A DNA stretch of 27,664 bases, taken from Acidianus hospitalis. GTDB taxonomy: Archaea > Thermoproteota > Thermoprotei_A > Sulfolobales > Sulfolobaceae. The notes under the pieces were generated by a model. The model worked only from the letters and a program-made list of their open reading frames with translations. It did not search any database and was not told the origin of the DNA. Both the position numbers and the translations under genes were made by a program. Numbering within the stretch: position 1 is the first letter of the stretch; every line of letters starts with the position of its first letter. Location of the stretch: positions 1 to 27,664 of the forward strand of contig QEFD01000128.1 in NCBI GenBank assembly GCA_003086435.1. The letters are read 5' to 3'. Below are positions 17,179-27,664 of this stretch, in pieces.

Positions 17179-18375
17179 CTAGCTCTTCTCATCAACAATT
17201 TTTTCTATCACATCTTTAATTCTTTTAACGCCTTCTTTAATTTTATCTTCATCTATTGCAAAGCTGAACCTTAAGAAATTTTTACCAACATTTAATGGAA
17301 AGACTTCTCCAGGTATCGTTATTACGCCAGCTTCTTCTATTAATTTTATAGCTAATTCCTTAGAACTGCCTACTTTCTTTACTACTTCTTTCATATTAGG
17401 AAACATATAAAACGCTCCTGGGGACTTATATACTTCTATACCCCTTATTTTAGAAAGCTCAGAGAACATTACGTCTCTTCTCTTTTTAAATAATTTTATC
17501 ATTTCCCTTACTTCATCAAAAGAATCAAAAGCTGCCAAGGCTCCTTTTTGAGCAAAACTTGTGGGACATGTATAAATATTAGCAGCTAATATACCCATTT
17601 TGTCAATAATCTCTTTCTTAGCTACAATATAACCTAAACGCCATCCTGTCATTGAAAACGTTTTACTAAAACCGTTAATATAAATGACATAATCTCTCCA
17701 ACCAGAGTCTTGTAAAACACTCCTCATTTCACCTTCATAGACAAAATAGTCATAAATTTCGTCTGACAATAGTATAATCTTTCTCTCTTTAGCAATTTCT
17801 TGGATTTCAATAATTTGTTTAGGTTCAAAAACCATTCCAGTAGGGTTATGAGGATTATTTAGCACTATCATTTTTGTCTTTGCCGTAATTTTTGAATTTA
17901 AATCATCAATATCTATATAAAATCCTTTTTCCTTATCAAAATTAATGTTAACATAAACTGGTTTACCGCCGAGTAATTTTACTACTTCAGCATAAGAATA
18001 AAATGCTGGGTCAAAGAGTATAACTTCGTCTCCAGGATTGATATAAAGTAAAAAAGCTAGAAAAAGTGCAGTCTTAGCTCCAGGAGTTATGATTACTTCA
18101 TCTTTTTTAATCTTATCCCCATATTTTTGTGATAAAAAGTCTGCAATTTTTTGTCTTAATTCGTCAATCCCTTTTGCAGGTGTATAAGCAGTATATCCTT
18201 CATCTAATGCTTTCTTAGCTTCTTCTCTTATTCTCTTAAACGTTACCACATCTGGTTGCCCAATTCCAAAATTAATCGTTTTTATTCCTTTTTCCTTCTC
18301 AACCCTTCTAGCTATTTCTTGGTAAAGTAAAGTTGATTCTCTTGTCAAATTACCTATAGCTTGTGAAAAACTCAT
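17179..18375 (-). CDS. aspC: Class I aminotransferase (aspartate/aromatic type), last gene after trpC
   Basis: A PLP enzyme of 398 residues that moves amino groups between aspartate or aromatic amino acids and 2-oxo acids. The motifs are complete: [10 protein letters not shown], the [11 protein letters not shown] tyrosine/aspartate PLP contacts, the Schiff-base lysine in [16 protein letters not shown] (K238), and the substrate-carboxylate arginine in FLRFSFA. It resembles the AspAT of Sulfolobus. It follows trpC by only 13 bases in the same direction, so it is probably on the trp transcript. An aromatic or prephenate-type transamination role would fit, but the substrate cannot be decided. Confidence 0.92.
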   Translation of the reverse strand: MSFSQAIGNLTRESTLLYQEIARRVEKEKGIKTINFGIGQPDVVTFKRIREEAKKALDEGYTAYTPAKGIDELRQKIADFLSQKYGDKIKKDEVIITPGAKTALFLAFLLYINPGDEVILFDPAFYSYAEVVKLLGGKPVYVNINFDKEKGFYIDIDDLNSKITAKTKMIVLNNPHNPTGMVFEPKQIIEIQEIAKERKIILLSDEIYDYFVYEGEMRSVLQDSGWRDYVIYINGFSKTFSMTGWRLGYIVAKKEIIDKMGILAANIYTCPTSFAQKGALAAFDSFDEVREMIKLFKKRRDVMFSELSKIRGIEVYKSPGAFYMFPNMKEVVKKVGSSKELAIKLIEEAGVITIPGEVFPLNVGKNFLRFSFAIDEDKIKEGVKRIKDVIEKIVDEKS

Positions 18376-18388
18376 TGTGAATAATAGT

Positions 18389-19141
18389 CTAAATTAATTC
18401 TTTAATTTTACTTGGTTCCTTCATTAGGGAACTTCCTATTAGAAAAGCATCTGCACCGTATTTTTTTAGTTCTTCTATTTGTTCCTTAGAAGTTATACCG
18501 CTTTCAGCTACTCTTATAACGTTTGATGGAATTTTTCTCAAAACTCTTTTCACCCTTTCTTGATCAATGGCAAATGTAAGCAAATCCCTAGAATTAACGC
18601 CAATAATTTTTGCACCGGCGTTTAATGCCATTTCTAGTTCATTTTCGTCAAAAATTTCTACTAAAGGCTCTAATCTATACGACCTTGCATAAAGTATCAG
18701 GCTTTCGAGCTCTCTCTCAGTTAAAATTCTAACTATAAGCAAAATACTATCAGCACCTAAATTGTATGCGTTATCTATTTGCCTTTCAGTGACCACAAAA
18801 TCTTTCATTAAAACTGGAATTTTAACAGTATGAGATATTATAAATAAATAATCATACGAACCAGAAAAAAATTTATCTTCGGTTAACACGCTAATTCCTA
18901 CAGCACCAGATCTTTCCATTTCTTTTGCATATTCTATAGGATCTCTATCTGCAGAAAATCCAGAAGGAGAAGCCCTTTTATATTCTGCTATGATAGGGTT
19001 CTTATTTTCTTCTTTTACTTTTCTTATCGCATCGATTAATGAGAAGACTGGCTTATCTCTAATTTTATGAACATAAGGTCTACTATATGCATTATTAACT
19101 ACATCTTTTAACCAGCCAGTTAGGAATCTAACCATTATCAT
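18389..19141 (-). CDS. trpC: Indole-3-glycerol phosphate synthase
   Basis: A TIM-barrel enzyme of 250 residues that closes the indole ring from CdRP, the step before tryptophan synthase. The catalytic groups are visible: [10 protein letters not shown] with E53 and K55, VLMKDFVV with the general-acid lysine K113, then IGVNSRDL and VAESGI with the later active-site Asn/Glu, and the phosphate loop near the C-terminus ([10 protein letters not shown]). It is monofunctional, with no TrpF fusion. The ATG overlaps the trpG stop (ATGA), and the aminotransferase follows after 13 bases. Confidence 0.97.
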   Translation of the reverse strand: MIMVRFLTGWLKDVVNNAYSRPYVHKIRDKPVFSLIDAIRKVKEENKNPIIAEYKRASPSGFSADRDPIEYAKEMERSGAVGISVLTEDKFFSGSYDYLFIISHTVKIPVLMKDFVVTERQIDNAYNLGADSILLIVRILTERELESLILYARSYRLEPLVEIFDENELEMALNAGAKIIGVNSRDLLTFAIDQERVKRVLRKIPSNVIRVAESGITSKEQIEELKKYGADAFLIGSSLMKEPSKIKELI

Positions 19142-19719
19142 ACCCTATTTAGGAAATTATAAAATATCTTTTGTCCTACTTGCGTGCCTATGCTTTCAGG
19201 ATGAAATTGTACTCCGAAGATCTTGTACTCTTCATGGTGAACCCCCATTATTTCATTATCTTCCTTAGAATATGCATCAATAATTAAAGGATGTTTTACG
19301 TCATCTATTACAAGACTATGATATCTAGTAGCCTTAAATTCCTTCGGCAATCCTTCATAGATTACTGCAGAAGAATTTTGAATTATTGTACTTAATTTAC
19401 CGTGAAAAACTACTTTAGCTTTTCTTATCTTAGCGTTAAATGCATAGCCAATTGCTTGATGACCTAGACATATACCTAGAATTGGAATTCTTTTACCTAA
19501 CTGCTTTATAACATCTATTACGATTCCAATATCCTCCTTCTTATCTGGTGAACCTGGACCAGGAGATATTATTATCCTATCTGGATTTATCCTCTCTATT
19601 CCTTTAACAGTTATTTCATCATTTCTTATGACTATTGGATAGCTTCCTAGTTCGCCTACAGCTTGTGCAATATTATAAACAAAACTGTCATAGTTATCAA
19701 TTATCAAAGTTAAGTCCAT
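19138..19719 (-). CDS. trpG: Anthranilate synthase glutamine amidotransferase subunit
   Basis: This subunit supplies ammonia from glutamine to TrpE. It is a class I glutamine amidotransferase with the nucleophile in GICLGHQ (C84 from the chosen start) and the His/Glu pair in VQFHPESIG (H173, E175). The oxyanion and Gln-binding segment is SPGPGSP. The start is given as the ATG at 19719 (193 residues), which begins [16 protein letters not shown] like other family members. An in-frame GTG at 19728, inside the trpE stop region, would add three residues and cannot be excluded. It is stop-coupled to trpC. No fusion to TrpD is seen. Confidence 0.96.
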   Translation of the reverse strand: MDLTLIIDNYDSFVYNIAQAVGELGSYPIVIRNDEITVKGIERINPDRIIISPGPGSPDKKEDIGIVIDVIKQLGKRIPILGICLGHQAIGYAFNAKIRKAKVVFHGKLSTIIQNSSAVIYEGLPKEFKATRYHSLVIDDVKHPLIIDAYSKEDNEIMGVHHEEYKIFGVQFHPESIGTQVGQKIFYNFLNRV

Positions 19720-19720
19720 T

Positions 19721-20977
19721 TTAAACACCCATAGCGACTTTTAATGCCCTCATTTTATGCTCAGTTTCAAAATACTCCATCTCAGGAATAGAATCATACA
19801 CTATACCAGCGCCAGCTTGTATTCTAAATAAGTCTTTATTGACAAAGGCTGATCTAATAGAAATTGCAAACTCTGCAGAATCTTTAGATATAAAACCTAC
19901 TGCGCCTGCATAAGGGCCTCTCTTAAACGGCTCTAAAGTTTCTATAATATTCATAGCCATAGGCTTTGGGGCACCGCTCACTGTGCCAGCAGGAAATGTA
20001 GACTTAAGCACATCAACTGGTGTAAATCCTTTTTTTAAAGTACCTATTACTCTGCTCACTATATGTTGTACATAACTATATTTCTCTATATACATAAAAT
20101 CTGGAACCTTTACTGTACCCGGATAACAAACTCTACCTATATCGTTCCTAGCTAAATCCACTAGCATTAAATGTTCAGCTCTTTCTTTTTCCGAAGAAAG
20201 AAGTTCTTGTTCTAGTTCAAAATCCTCTTCTGGAGTGCTTCCTCTAGGTCTAGTCCCAGCTATAGGATAAGACTCTACAACGCCGTTTTGTACAGAAAAA
20301 AGCAACTCTGGGCTGGAACCTATAAGTTCTCTTTCCTTAAATTTAAGATAAAACATATAAGGAGACGGATTAATTTTCCTAAGATTATAATAGAATCTCA
20401 TTAAGTCACCTTTAAATGTGAATCTATAAAACCTAGAAAGTACTACTTGAAAAGCATAGCCGTTCCTAATATATTCTAAGATCTCATTTACAGAATCTTC
20501 AAATTCATTTTTGTTCATAGATTGGTCATAGCCCGAGAATTTTATATCACCTATTTCTCCGCAGCTAGAAATTCCAGATATATCACCATTAACATAGACT
20601 TTCGCACTATTATGATCATATATTATAACGTTCTCTGGTGAGAAAAATTCTCCGTTAGGCCATGATTCTGCTACTGGTTTAATATCTTTAACAGTTTCCC
20701 AGTTCCTAACAGCATCGTAAGACACATAACCAATATACGCATTAAATTCTGGAATTGAAAAACCTCCATACGTTGAAATTGAATAAAGCTTATCTGCAAT
20801 ATCTTCTGAATACTCAGAGCTCAAATAATCTTTCTTGCCCCATGCTATTATGCTGTATCTTGCTTTATTTTGAGGTCCACTAACGCTCTCTAAAAGAGCA
20901 GCAAAATCCTCATTTGCTCTTATACATTTGAAAACTTCGTATGGTTGAGCAAAGGAAGTTATAGGATACACATTCAT
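19721..20977 (-). CDS. trpE: Anthranilate synthase component I
   Basis: TrpE makes anthranilate from chorismate using ammonia from TrpG, the committed step of tryptophan synthesis. At 418 residues it is short for the family, as is usual for crenarchaeal TrpE. The chorismate-binding half is intact: [69 protein letters not shown] and [11 protein letters not shown]. The N-terminal part, where tryptophan feedback binding occurs in related enzymes, is present but I cannot place the LLES-type contact beyond [10 protein letters not shown], which matches it. The ATG overlaps the trpF stop by 4 bases. Confidence 0.96.
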   Translation of the reverse strand: MNVYPITSFAQPYEVFKCIRANEDFAALLESVSGPQNKARYSIIAWGKKDYLSSEYSEDIADKLYSISTYGGFSIPEFNAYIGYVSYDAVRNWETVKDIKPVAESWPNGEFFSPENVIIYDHNSAKVYVNGDISGISSCGEIGDIKFSGYDQSMNKNEFEDSVNEILEYIRNGYAFQVVLSRFYRFTFKGDLMRFYYNLRKINPSPYMFYLKFKERELIGSSPELLFSVQNGVVESYPIAGTRPRGSTPEEDFELEQELLSSEKERAEHLMLVDLARNDIGRVCYPGTVKVPDFMYIEKYSYVQHIVSRVIGTLKKGFTPVDVLKSTFPAGTVSGAPKPMAMNIIETLEPFKRGPYAGAVGFISKDSAEFAISIRSAFVNKDLFRIQAGAGIVYDSIPEMEYFETEHKMRALKVAMGV

Positions 20978-21564
20978 ACTTTAACACGCCTCACTATTTC
21001 TATTACTTTTTGCGTATCTTTCTTTCCAGGATATACTTCAACTCCGCTCGAAATATCTATCCACTTTGGGTCAATTTCTATCACTTTATCAATATTATTT
21101 ATATTTATCCCACCACCAATACCTACATCGTATTCTTTTGCTATTTTTCTAGCAAAATTTAGATCTATCTGAACTCCTTTCTTAGGGGAATCTAATAATA
21201 TCATGTCTGAATAACGAATTGCCTTATTTAAGTATGCTAAATACTTTTCACTAGCAGGAACATATAATATGATCCTCTTATCATATGAGTTTAACTCTTC
21301 TAGCTCAGAATCACTTAGGACTCTATGTATCTGTAGTAAGTCTGCATATTTCGCTTTTCCGATTAATTCAGAAATTTTCCCATTTACTTTAACAGAAACA
21401 ATAGGCTTCTCTGAAATTTTTTTAGCAATATTAATGAACTCGTCCTTTACATATCTTTTACTTATAGTGTCAGTAACAAACCCAAGATAATCTATATTCA
21501 TCTTAGATAGCTCTAAGATATCGCTAATCGTAGATATTCCACAAATTTTTAATTTAATTGTCAC
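20974..21564 (-). CDS. trpF: Phosphoribosylanthranilate isomerase
   Basis: A TIM-barrel isomerase of 196 residues that converts PRA to CdRP. The catalytic cysteine is C8 in LKICGIST and the catalytic aspartate is D125 in [10 protein letters not shown]. The C-terminal phosphate loop is GGININN and [14 protein letters not shown]. The start is GTG at 21564, inside the end of trpD (11-base overlap), with a GGCGAT-type site just ahead. The stop overlaps the trpE start. It is a separate gene, not fused to trpC. Confidence 0.95.
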   Translation of the reverse strand: MTIKLKICGISTISDILELSKMNIDYLGFVTDTISKRYVKDEFINIAKKISEKPIVSVKVNGKISELIGKAKYADLLQIHRVLSDSELEELNSYDKRIILYVPASEKYLAYLNKAIRYSDMILLDSPKKGVQIDLNFARKIAKEYDVGIGGGININNIDKVIEIDPKWIDISSGVEVYPGKKDTQKVIEIVRRVKV

Positions 21565-22594
21565 TTATCATCGCCATAAAATTCTTAAATATGTTTAAAT
21601 TACCATTATGTGAAATTATGTCTGTTAGCTTATTTAATGATGTAGAAATTAGTTGAGAAGAATATTCGTAGCCATCTTTAAAGTCCTTAACGCGATCGCA
21701 TGAATATAAAGCCACTGCAGAATTTACCTTTATGAACTCCTCTACAGCTTTATCTTTTCCCGCAAAAGCTCTCAAAACTTTGATTACCGACTCCTTACTG
21801 TCATTAGCTAACAATTCTGAGATTTTTGGTTTATATTTTATAATCTCTGCAAAGTTAAATTCGTATTTATCAATATTATTACCTTTAATCTCATATATTG
21901 TAGTAACGCCCAAAGGACTTACTTCATCCATTCCAGGCTCTCCATGAATTATTAAAAGCTTATCGTAAGAAAGAGAAAGCGCGGCTGTAGCTATTTTATC
22001 CATAAATTTCTTTGAGAATATTCCCATAACTTGTTTTTTAGCCATAGCAGGATTTGTTAACGGACCTAGAAAATTGAATATTGTTCTAATTCCAAGAGTT
22101 TTCCTTACAGTTGCCACGTTCTTCATTGCTGGATGATAAAGTTGTGCGAATAGAAACACAAAATTATCCTTAGAAATTAGTTCTTTGGCTTTTTCTGGAG
22201 TTACATTTATATTATAACCAATAGTTTCTAAGAAATCTGCACTACCGCTCTTACTACTAGCAGCCCTATTACCATGCTTTGCTACCCTACAAACTTGACT
22301 TATAACAATTGCGGTAGCAGTACTCACATTGATTGTTCCTAAGCCATCCCCTCCAGTACCGGCAGTGTCAACTACGTCGCCTAAATCAACTTTTACTGCA
22401 TTAGCTCTCATTGATCTTACAAAGCCTATTATCTCTTCAGGAGCTTCGCCCTTAGTTTTAAGAGATGATAAAATTGCAGCTGAAACTAATTCTGGAATTT
22501 CGCCTTTCATTATTGAGTTTGCAATCAATTCCGCTTCGTTTGTGCTTAGATCTTGCCTATCAGTTATTTTTTCTAAAATCTCTTTAAAATTCAT
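21554..22594 (-). CDS. trpD: Anthranilate phosphoribosyltransferase
   Basis: TrpD transfers phosphoribose from PRPP to anthranilate. It has 346 residues, normal length. The PRPP-binding loop is [16 protein letters not shown] (GTGGD at 79-83), the second anthranilate/PRPP element is [16 protein letters not shown] (about 105-120), and the metal-binding acidic pair is in [10 protein letters not shown]. The N-terminal helical domain ([21 protein letters not shown]) is also typical. The ATG lies in the trpA stop region (11-base overlap), preceded by GAGGTG. It overlaps trpF downstream. Confidence 0.97.
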   Translation of the reverse strand: MNFKEILEKITDRQDLSTNEAELIANSIMKGEIPELVSAAILSSLKTKGEAPEEIIGFVRSMRANAVKVDLGDVVDTAGTGGDGLGTINVSTATAIVISQVCRVAKHGNRAASSKSGSADFLETIGYNINVTPEKAKELISKDNFVFLFAQLYHPAMKNVATVRKTLGIRTIFNFLGPLTNPAMAKKQVMGIFSKKFMDKIATAALSLSYDKLLIIHGEPGMDEVSPLGVTTIYEIKGNNIDKYEFNFAEIIKYKPKISELLANDSKESVIKVLRAFAGKDKAVEEFIKVNSAVALYSCDRVKDFKDGYEYSSQLISTSLNKLTDIISHNGNLNIFKNFMAMISDN

Positions 22595-23318
22595 TTAAAA
22601 CACCTCTGAAATATTTTACTAAATTTATTGCGTCTTGAACTCCACCTTTCTCTATAGCTTCTATATATGCTGTACCTATAGCTATGCCATCCGCTCCAGC
22701 CCTTAATGCCTTTCTCATGTCTTCTACATCAGACAATCCAAAACCTACTACTAGCTTATTATCTACTAATATTCTAATTCTTGTAATTAATGAGTCTACA
22801 CTTACTGGAATAGGAACTCCAGTAGTAGGTCTTACTCCATAATATAAGAAAATATCAGAAATTTTAGATACTTTTTGTATCAGGGGATCTGGAACTGAAG
22901 GAGCAGTAAATATTACGGCTTTTAACCCATGATCCTTAATTTTCTTAACGTATTTCTCATACTCGTCTACATAATCTATTATTAAATCTGGAAATAGTAT
23001 ACCATCCATGCCTATCTTAGCTAAATTAGAGAGGAAATCGTCAATTACTGGTAACCAATCTTCAAGATACGTCAAGATTATTATGGGAATTTTTACTCTA
23101 TCTCTAGTCTCTTTTAATAATGGCCAAATGTCCTTTAACCAGCTAGATACTTGCTTATAACTTCTTCTTATAACTGGACCGTCGTATTTAGCATACTTTG
23201 GTGGAACACCGATTTCTAAAATATCCGAACCCTCCTTGACGCATCCATCAATAAATTCCAAGTATTCCTTTTCTTTAGGATAACCTAGTGTAGCGTAAGA
23301 AACTAGCATCTTAGTCAT
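22584..23318 (-). CDS. trpA: Tryptophan synthase alpha subunit
   Basis: TrpA cleaves indole-3-glycerol phosphate to indole, which passes to TrpB. It has 244 residues, slightly short. The catalytic glutamate is E35 in DILEIGVPP and the catalytic aspartate D46 in KYDGPVI. The loop between them (KYAKY) differs from the bacterial FSDP form; to my memory this is the Sulfolobus pattern. The phosphate-binding end has VGFGLSD and [15 protein letters not shown]. The ATG overlaps the trpB stop by 4 bases. The small catalytic-loop variation fits pairing with a TrpB2-type partner. Confidence 0.95.
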   Translation of the reverse strand: MTKMLVSYATLGYPKEKEYLEFIDGCVKEGSDILEIGVPPKYAKYDGPVIRRSYKQVSSWLKDIWPLLKETRDRVKIPIIILTYLEDWLPVIDDFLSNLAKIGMDGILFPDLIIDYVDEYEKYVKKIKDHGLKAVIFTAPSVPDPLIQKVSKISDIFLYYGVRPTTGVPIPVSVDSLITRIRILVDNKLVVGFGLSDVEDMRKALRAGADGIAIGTAYIEAIEKGGVQDAINLVKYFRGVLNEF

Positions 23319-24589
23319 TTTGATAACCTTTTCATCATTGACTCATAGTTTGGTAAATCCAATAACCCATGACCACTTAAATTAAATACGATAACTTTTC
23401 TCTCGTGATTCTTCTTAGCTTTTAATGCCTCATCTATAACGGCTTTTATCGCATGTGCTGATTCCGGTGCTGGAACTATTCCCTGAGCTTCAGCAAACAA
23501 TTTTGCAGCCTCGAATATCTCTGGTTCACTATATTCTCTCCATTCGACTATCCCTTCTTTTATGAGTAGACTTAAGGACGGCGCCGCACCGTGATATCTA
23601 AGACCTCCTGCATATATTGGAGGTGGTACATAATCCTTACCTAAAGTTATCATCTTTACCATTGGCAATAAACCCGCACTGTCTGGGAAATCATACATAT
23701 AATCTCCTTGACTAAATTTAGGTATTTCGTAAGAACCTACTGCAATGAATTTTTCTCCTCTTTTAGCTCCTAAGAAAGGAAACGCAAAGCCACCGAAATT
23801 ACTTCCTCCACCTACACATCCTATTAAGATATCTGGCTCCTCACCTAGAATATCCATCTGCTTCATTGCTTCTTGGCCTATAACGCTCTGGTGAAGTATT
23901 GCTACATCTAATACGCTACCTACTAGATATCTATAATTATTAGTTAAGGCATATTCTATTGCCTCGCTCATTGCTACTCCTAAAGATCCTGGATGAGAAG
24001 GATTTTCAGCTAAAACTTTCCTTCCATATTCCGTTAAATTTGTAGGACTTGCGTAAACTTTTCCTCCATATAATTCCATTATAGTTCTTCTCTGAGGCTT
24101 TTGTTCATAACTTACTTTTACCATGAAAATTGTAGATTCCATGTTATACATCCTTGCTGCTAAAGCTACGGCTGTACCCCACTGCCCAGCTCCAGTCTCT
24201 GTAACTACATGATTAACTCCTTCTGCTTTAGCAAAATATGCTTGAGGTAAAGCAGTGTTTATCTTATGTGAACCTGTGGGAGTGGCACCTTCAAACTTGA
24301 AGTAAATTTTTGCAGGAGTGTTTAGCATTTCTTCAAGTCTTTTTGCCCTCATTAAGGGAGTTGGTCTACCTATATTAAGGTACGCTTCCCTTACCTCTTC
24401 TGGAATTTTTATAAATCTCTCCACAGTAAACTGTTGCCTTAAAACTTCCTTTGGCATTATCTTTCTTAATAGATCTATCCTAGAAAATTCTGCATCTGGA
24501 GGATCTCTTGGAGGTGGGAGTGGTTTGGGAAGATCCGGTATTATATTATACCAATATTTGGGAAGAATTTCTTCCCTCTCTATTGCCAT
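23315..24589 (-). CDS. trpB: Tryptophan synthase beta subunit, TrpB2 type
   Basis: A PLP enzyme of 424 residues that condenses indole with serine to give tryptophan. The PLP lysine is K109 in [15 protein letters not shown]. Further motifs are [12 protein letters not shown] and the phosphate-binding [11 protein letters not shown]. The long N-terminus ([22 protein letters not shown]) and LVGSVLDV are marks of the TrpB2 class as opposed to the ~400-residue TrpB1. In S. solfataricus one TrpB2 (the 2a form) is encoded in the operon and works with TrpA; that fits here. It is the first gene of the trp run, with an 18-base leader predicted. All downstream junctions overlap or nearly touch. Confidence 0.96.
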   Translation of the reverse strand: MAIEREEILPKYWYNIIPDLPKPLPPPRDPPDAEFSRIDLLRKIMPKEVLRQQFTVERFIKIPEEVREAYLNIGRPTPLMRAKRLEEMLNTPAKIYFKFEGATPTGSHKINTALPQAYFAKAEGVNHVVTETGAGQWGTAVALAARMYNMESTIFMVKVSYEQKPQRRTIMELYGGKVYASPTNLTEYGRKVLAENPSHPGSLGVAMSEAIEYALTNNYRYLVGSVLDVAILHQSVIGQEAMKQMDILGEEPDILIGCVGGGSNFGGFAFPFLGAKRGEKFIAVGSYEIPKFSQGDYMYDFPDSAGLLPMVKMITLGKDYVPPPIYAGGLRYHGAAPSLSLLIKEGIVEWREYSEPEIFEAAKLFAEAQGIVPAPESAHAIKAVIDEALKAKKNHERKVIVFNLSGHGLLDLPNYESMMKRLSK

Positions 24590-24629
24590 TGGCTCAACAA
24601 GAACACCAAAATAAAATGTTAAGCTGTGG

Positions 24630-24637
24630 TATATAAA
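24630..24637 (-). promoter_or_regulatory. TATA box candidate for the trp operon
   Basis: TTTATATA on the minus strand directly follows the acylphosphatase stop codon. It predicts a start near 24607 and an 18-base leader before the trpB ATG at 24589. No hairpin leader, Trp codon run or repeat that would suggest attenuation fits in this space. Confidence 0.55.
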
Positions 24638-24943
24638 CTAATATGTCTCAAAAGAGTCGAATTCACCTTTATAATCTTCCATTTCATAATCTACTTTTTC
24701 AACCTTAGCTAATGGAGGACCTTGTCTTAAGTAATCAAGAAGTTTTTCTAAGGCTTCTTCATAGCCTTCAGCAACTACTTCCACTGTTCCATCATCTAAA
24801 TTTTTTGCATAACCTTTTATTCCCAATCTTATTGCATTTATCTGAACAAATCTTCTAAATCCTACACCTTGTACTCTACCATATACTTTAGCCTTCATTC
24901 TTCTTAACAACATAATCACCTCAGTGTCGCTCCACTTCCTCAC
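24638..24943 (-). CDS. acyP: Acylphosphatase
   Basis: A 101-residue hydrolase of carboxyl-phosphate bonds. The catalytic arginine is R30 in [13 protein letters not shown] and the catalytic asparagine N48 in [13 protein letters not shown]. The ATG at 24943 gives an N-terminal tail MRKWSDTEV that closely resembles the disordered tail of the S. solfataricus enzyme (MKKWSDTEV, from memory), so this start is kept although a GGTGAT site precedes a later ATG (MLLRRMKAK). A TATA block at 24971-24983 predicts a transcript start near 24951. It is upstream of trpB in the same direction but has its own promoter. The tail-coding DNA also contains C/D-like boxes. Confidence 0.94.
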   Translation of the reverse strand: MRKWSDTEVIMLLRRMKAKVYGRVQGVGFRRFVQINAIRLGIKGYAKNLDDGTVEVVAEGYEEALEKLLDYLRQGPPLAKVEKVDYEMEDYKGEFDSFETY

Positions 24944-24970
24944 TGCTCAGACAAATCCCTTTCATCAACA

Positions 24971-24983
24971 ATATATATTTAAT
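24971..24983. promoter_or_regulatory. Shared, nearly symmetric TATA block between acyP and ino1
   Basis: ATATATATTTAAT works as a TATA box on both strands. It is centred at 24977, predicting starts near 25003 (plus, essentially at the ino1 ATG, leaderless) and near 24951 (minus, 8 bases before acyP). The two start codons are only 62 bases apart, so the genes may compete for one site. Confidence 0.5.
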
Positions 24984-25005
24984 CTACATTTTCCCTTTAA
25001 AAGTG

Positions 25006-26090
25006 ATGATTAGAATAGCAATAGCCGGTTTAGGAAATTGTGCCTCAATGCTTATTCAAGGAATAGAATATTATAAAAATAAGGGAGACAATTACTATGA
25101 AGGATTAATTACCCCAATTATAGGCAATTATAAAGTGACTGACATAGAGGTAGTAGCAGCATTTGACATTTCCAAGAATAAAATTGGAAAAGACATTGCA
25201 GAAGCAATATTTCAACCTCCAAATATAACTCCAAAAATAGTAGAAATGAGGAAAACTGGAGTAAAAGTGTCTCCAGGGCCAGTATTAGATGGAGTAGCAC
25301 CACATATGAAATCTGTATTTAATCCTATTCAAGAGCAAGTTAATATAGAAGACGTTGTTAACGTATTGAAAGAAAGCAAGACAGACATTTTAATAAATTT
25401 ATTGCCAGTAGGAAGCGAAGAAGCATCTAGAGCTTATGCTAAAGCAGCCTTAGAGGCAGGCGTAGCATTCATTAATGCTATTCCAGTCTTCATAGCTAGT
25501 GACCCTACTGGTAAGTTTCCAGAAGAATTTGCAAAAAGAGGATTACCTATAGCTGGAGATGATATAAAAGGACAAGTAGGGGCAACAATATTTCATAGGG
25601 CAATAACCTCGCTCTTCACGCTGAGAGGAGTTAAAGTAGAAGAAACTTACCAGTTAAACGTAGGCGGAAACACGGATTTTTTAAATATGAAAACAGAAGA
25701 AAGGTTACAGTCTAAAAGAATAAGTAAAACTAAAGCAGTAACTAGCACTTTAGATAACGAAGAAGAAATTGAGAAAGAAGGCAAAATAAGGATAGGTCCC
25801 AGTGATTATATACCGTTCTTAGGTAATACTAAAGTAGCTTACATTTATGTTAAAGGTTCAGGTTCGCTGGAATGCCTATAAAAGTTGAAGCTAGCTTAGA
25901 AGTAGACGACAAATCTAATTGTGCCGCAGTGTTAGTAGATGTAATAAGAGCCGTAAAACTTGCATTAGATAGAAAAATTGGTGGACCTCTAATTAAAGTA
26001 TCTGCATTCTATTTCAAGCATCCTCCAATACAAGCAAAAAATGATGAGGAGGCGTACAAATGGTTTGATGAATTTGTGCGAAATTTGTGA
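25006..26090 (+). CDS. ino1: Inositol-3-phosphate synthase, frameshifted at about 25863
   Basis: This enzyme makes L-myo-inositol 1-phosphate from glucose 6-phosphate with NAD, feeding inositol phospholipids. The Rossmann motif is [16 protein letters not shown]; family parts include [39 protein letters not shown] and [10 protein letters not shown]. The first frame ends at 25881 after GSGSLECL, while the conserved C-terminus ([19 protein letters not shown]) continues in the -1 frame to 26090. Restoring one T in GGTTCG (25861-25866) would give one protein of about 361 residues. The ATG at 25006 is used; the GTG at 25003 is in frame but adds nothing. The lesion may be a sequence error, a real pseudogene or, less likely, recoding. 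Confidence 0.88.
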
Positions 26091-26332
26091 AGAAAAGGAG
26101 GCTAAATACTCCTGCAAACTTTGCGGAAGAAAAGTCTGCGAAGACGATTTTGTTAAAGAAAAAGGAATTTGTAAAGTATGTGAAATTAGTTTATGCCAAA
26201 TATGTCACCAGCACTTATCTTTAGGATATTGTGAAATTTGCGGAAGATTAATATGTGATGAGTGCACAGCCTATTTTGACGGTTCAAGAAGAATATGTAA
26301 GGAGTGTTATGCTAAAAAAGTAAGTTCAAAAA

Positions 26333-26358
<26 letters not shown>
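26068..26358 (+). CDS. Cysteine-rich zinc-binding protein (B-box-like), unknown function
   Basis: A 96-residue protein with 15 cysteines and a CHQH cluster. CxxC pairs recur at 4/7, 16/19, 35/38, 43/46, 55/58, 63/66 and 77/80, with C24 between, enough for three or four zinc sites. The segment CxxC-x8-CxxC-x4-C resembles B-box or FYVE/RING-like cross-brace fingers, appearing about twice (residues 4-24 and 43-66). The start is the ATG at 26068 inside the ino1 3' end (23-base overlap); an ATG at 26041 in the same frame would add only residues read from ino1 coding DNA. GAGGAGG (26046-26052) is rather far from it. Its 3' end overlaps convergent ppsA by 26 bases. Protein or nucleic-acid binding is likely; the partner is unknown. 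Confidence 0.75.

Positions 26359-27664
<1,306 letters not shown>

Noticed and set aside
17160..17182. Inverted GAGC/GCTC elements between valS and the aminotransferase as a terminator
   Set aside because: The gap is only 13 bases, the pairing is imperfect and mostly in coding DNA, and there is no T-run at the right place.
24318..24614. Open frame of 98 codons on the plus strand
   Set aside because: It lies opposite trpB, with a Ser/Gly/Leu-rich translation and no family signal.
26041..26090. AATGATGAGG and TTTGATGAAT resembling C and C' boxes
   Set aside because: They are codons of the ino1 C-terminus (Asn-Asp-Glu-Glu and Phe-Asp-Glu) with no D or D' box nearby.
25872..26090. Separate 72-residue gene after ino1
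   Set aside because: Its residues are the conserved INO1 C-terminus, and it starts in the middle of a family motif; it is the shifted end of ino1.

Overview
The window is chromosomal DNA from a thermoacidophilic crenarchaeon of the order Sulfolobales. It is AT-rich and tightly packed, with short TATA-type promoters, many 4-base stop/start overlaps and TTG/GTG starts. It carries a complete CdvA-CdvB-CdvC cell-division cluster, a serine/histidine signal peptidase, an Ogg2-type glycosylase and a TrpB2-type tryptophan operon. The gene order (eno, cdvABC, topA, rpoK, serA, ogg2, valS, aspC, trp genes, acylphosphatase, ino1, ppsA) is as I remember it for Sulfolobus relatives. I cannot name the genus from sequence alone. 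There are no rRNA or tRNA genes, CRISPR arrays, insertion sequences or phage genes, and no gene-free stretch over 300 bases.

Layout. 1-1306: 3' part of gcvPB (glycine cleavage). 1307-2351, minus: small membrane protein, zinc-ribbon protein, signal peptidase I. 2391-3644: enolase. 3647-3895, minus: two-helix membrane protein. 3951-4007: candidate C/D box guide RNA. 4060-6685: cdvA, cdvB, cdvC. 6689-6738, minus: second candidate C/D RNA. 6739-12382, minus: Lys-tailed protein and ogg2; then serA, class V aminotransferase, rpoK and topA. 12492-13021: small zinc-ribbon protein and an unknown partner. 12982-14632, minus: geranylgeranyl-reductase-like flavoprotein and two unknown proteins. 14715-17165: valS. 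17179-24589, minus: trpB-A-D-F-E-G-C followed by an aminotransferase. 24638-24943, minus: acylphosphatase. 25006-26090: ino1 (frameshifted). 26068-26358: cysteine-rich zinc protein. 26333-27664, minus: 3' part of ppsA (with an internal stop).

How the genes work together. The Cdv genes form the archaeal ESCRT-III division machine: CdvA recruits CdvB, and the CdvC ATPase remodels it. The trp cluster encodes the route from chorismate to tryptophan, with junctions overlapping by 4-11 bases, which suggests translational coupling. SerA and its overlapping aminotransferase would supply serine, a TrpB substrate, although they lie elsewhere in the window. Enolase and PEP synthase belong to central carbon metabolism, and ino1 feeds inositol lipid synthesis.

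I see no dramatic new system. What deserves a second look: two or three candidate C/D guide RNAs, two of which bracket the cdv cluster; a frameshift in ino1; an in-frame stop in ppsA; and a topA gene with no ATG, GTG or TTG start. The last three may be sequence errors or real lesions.
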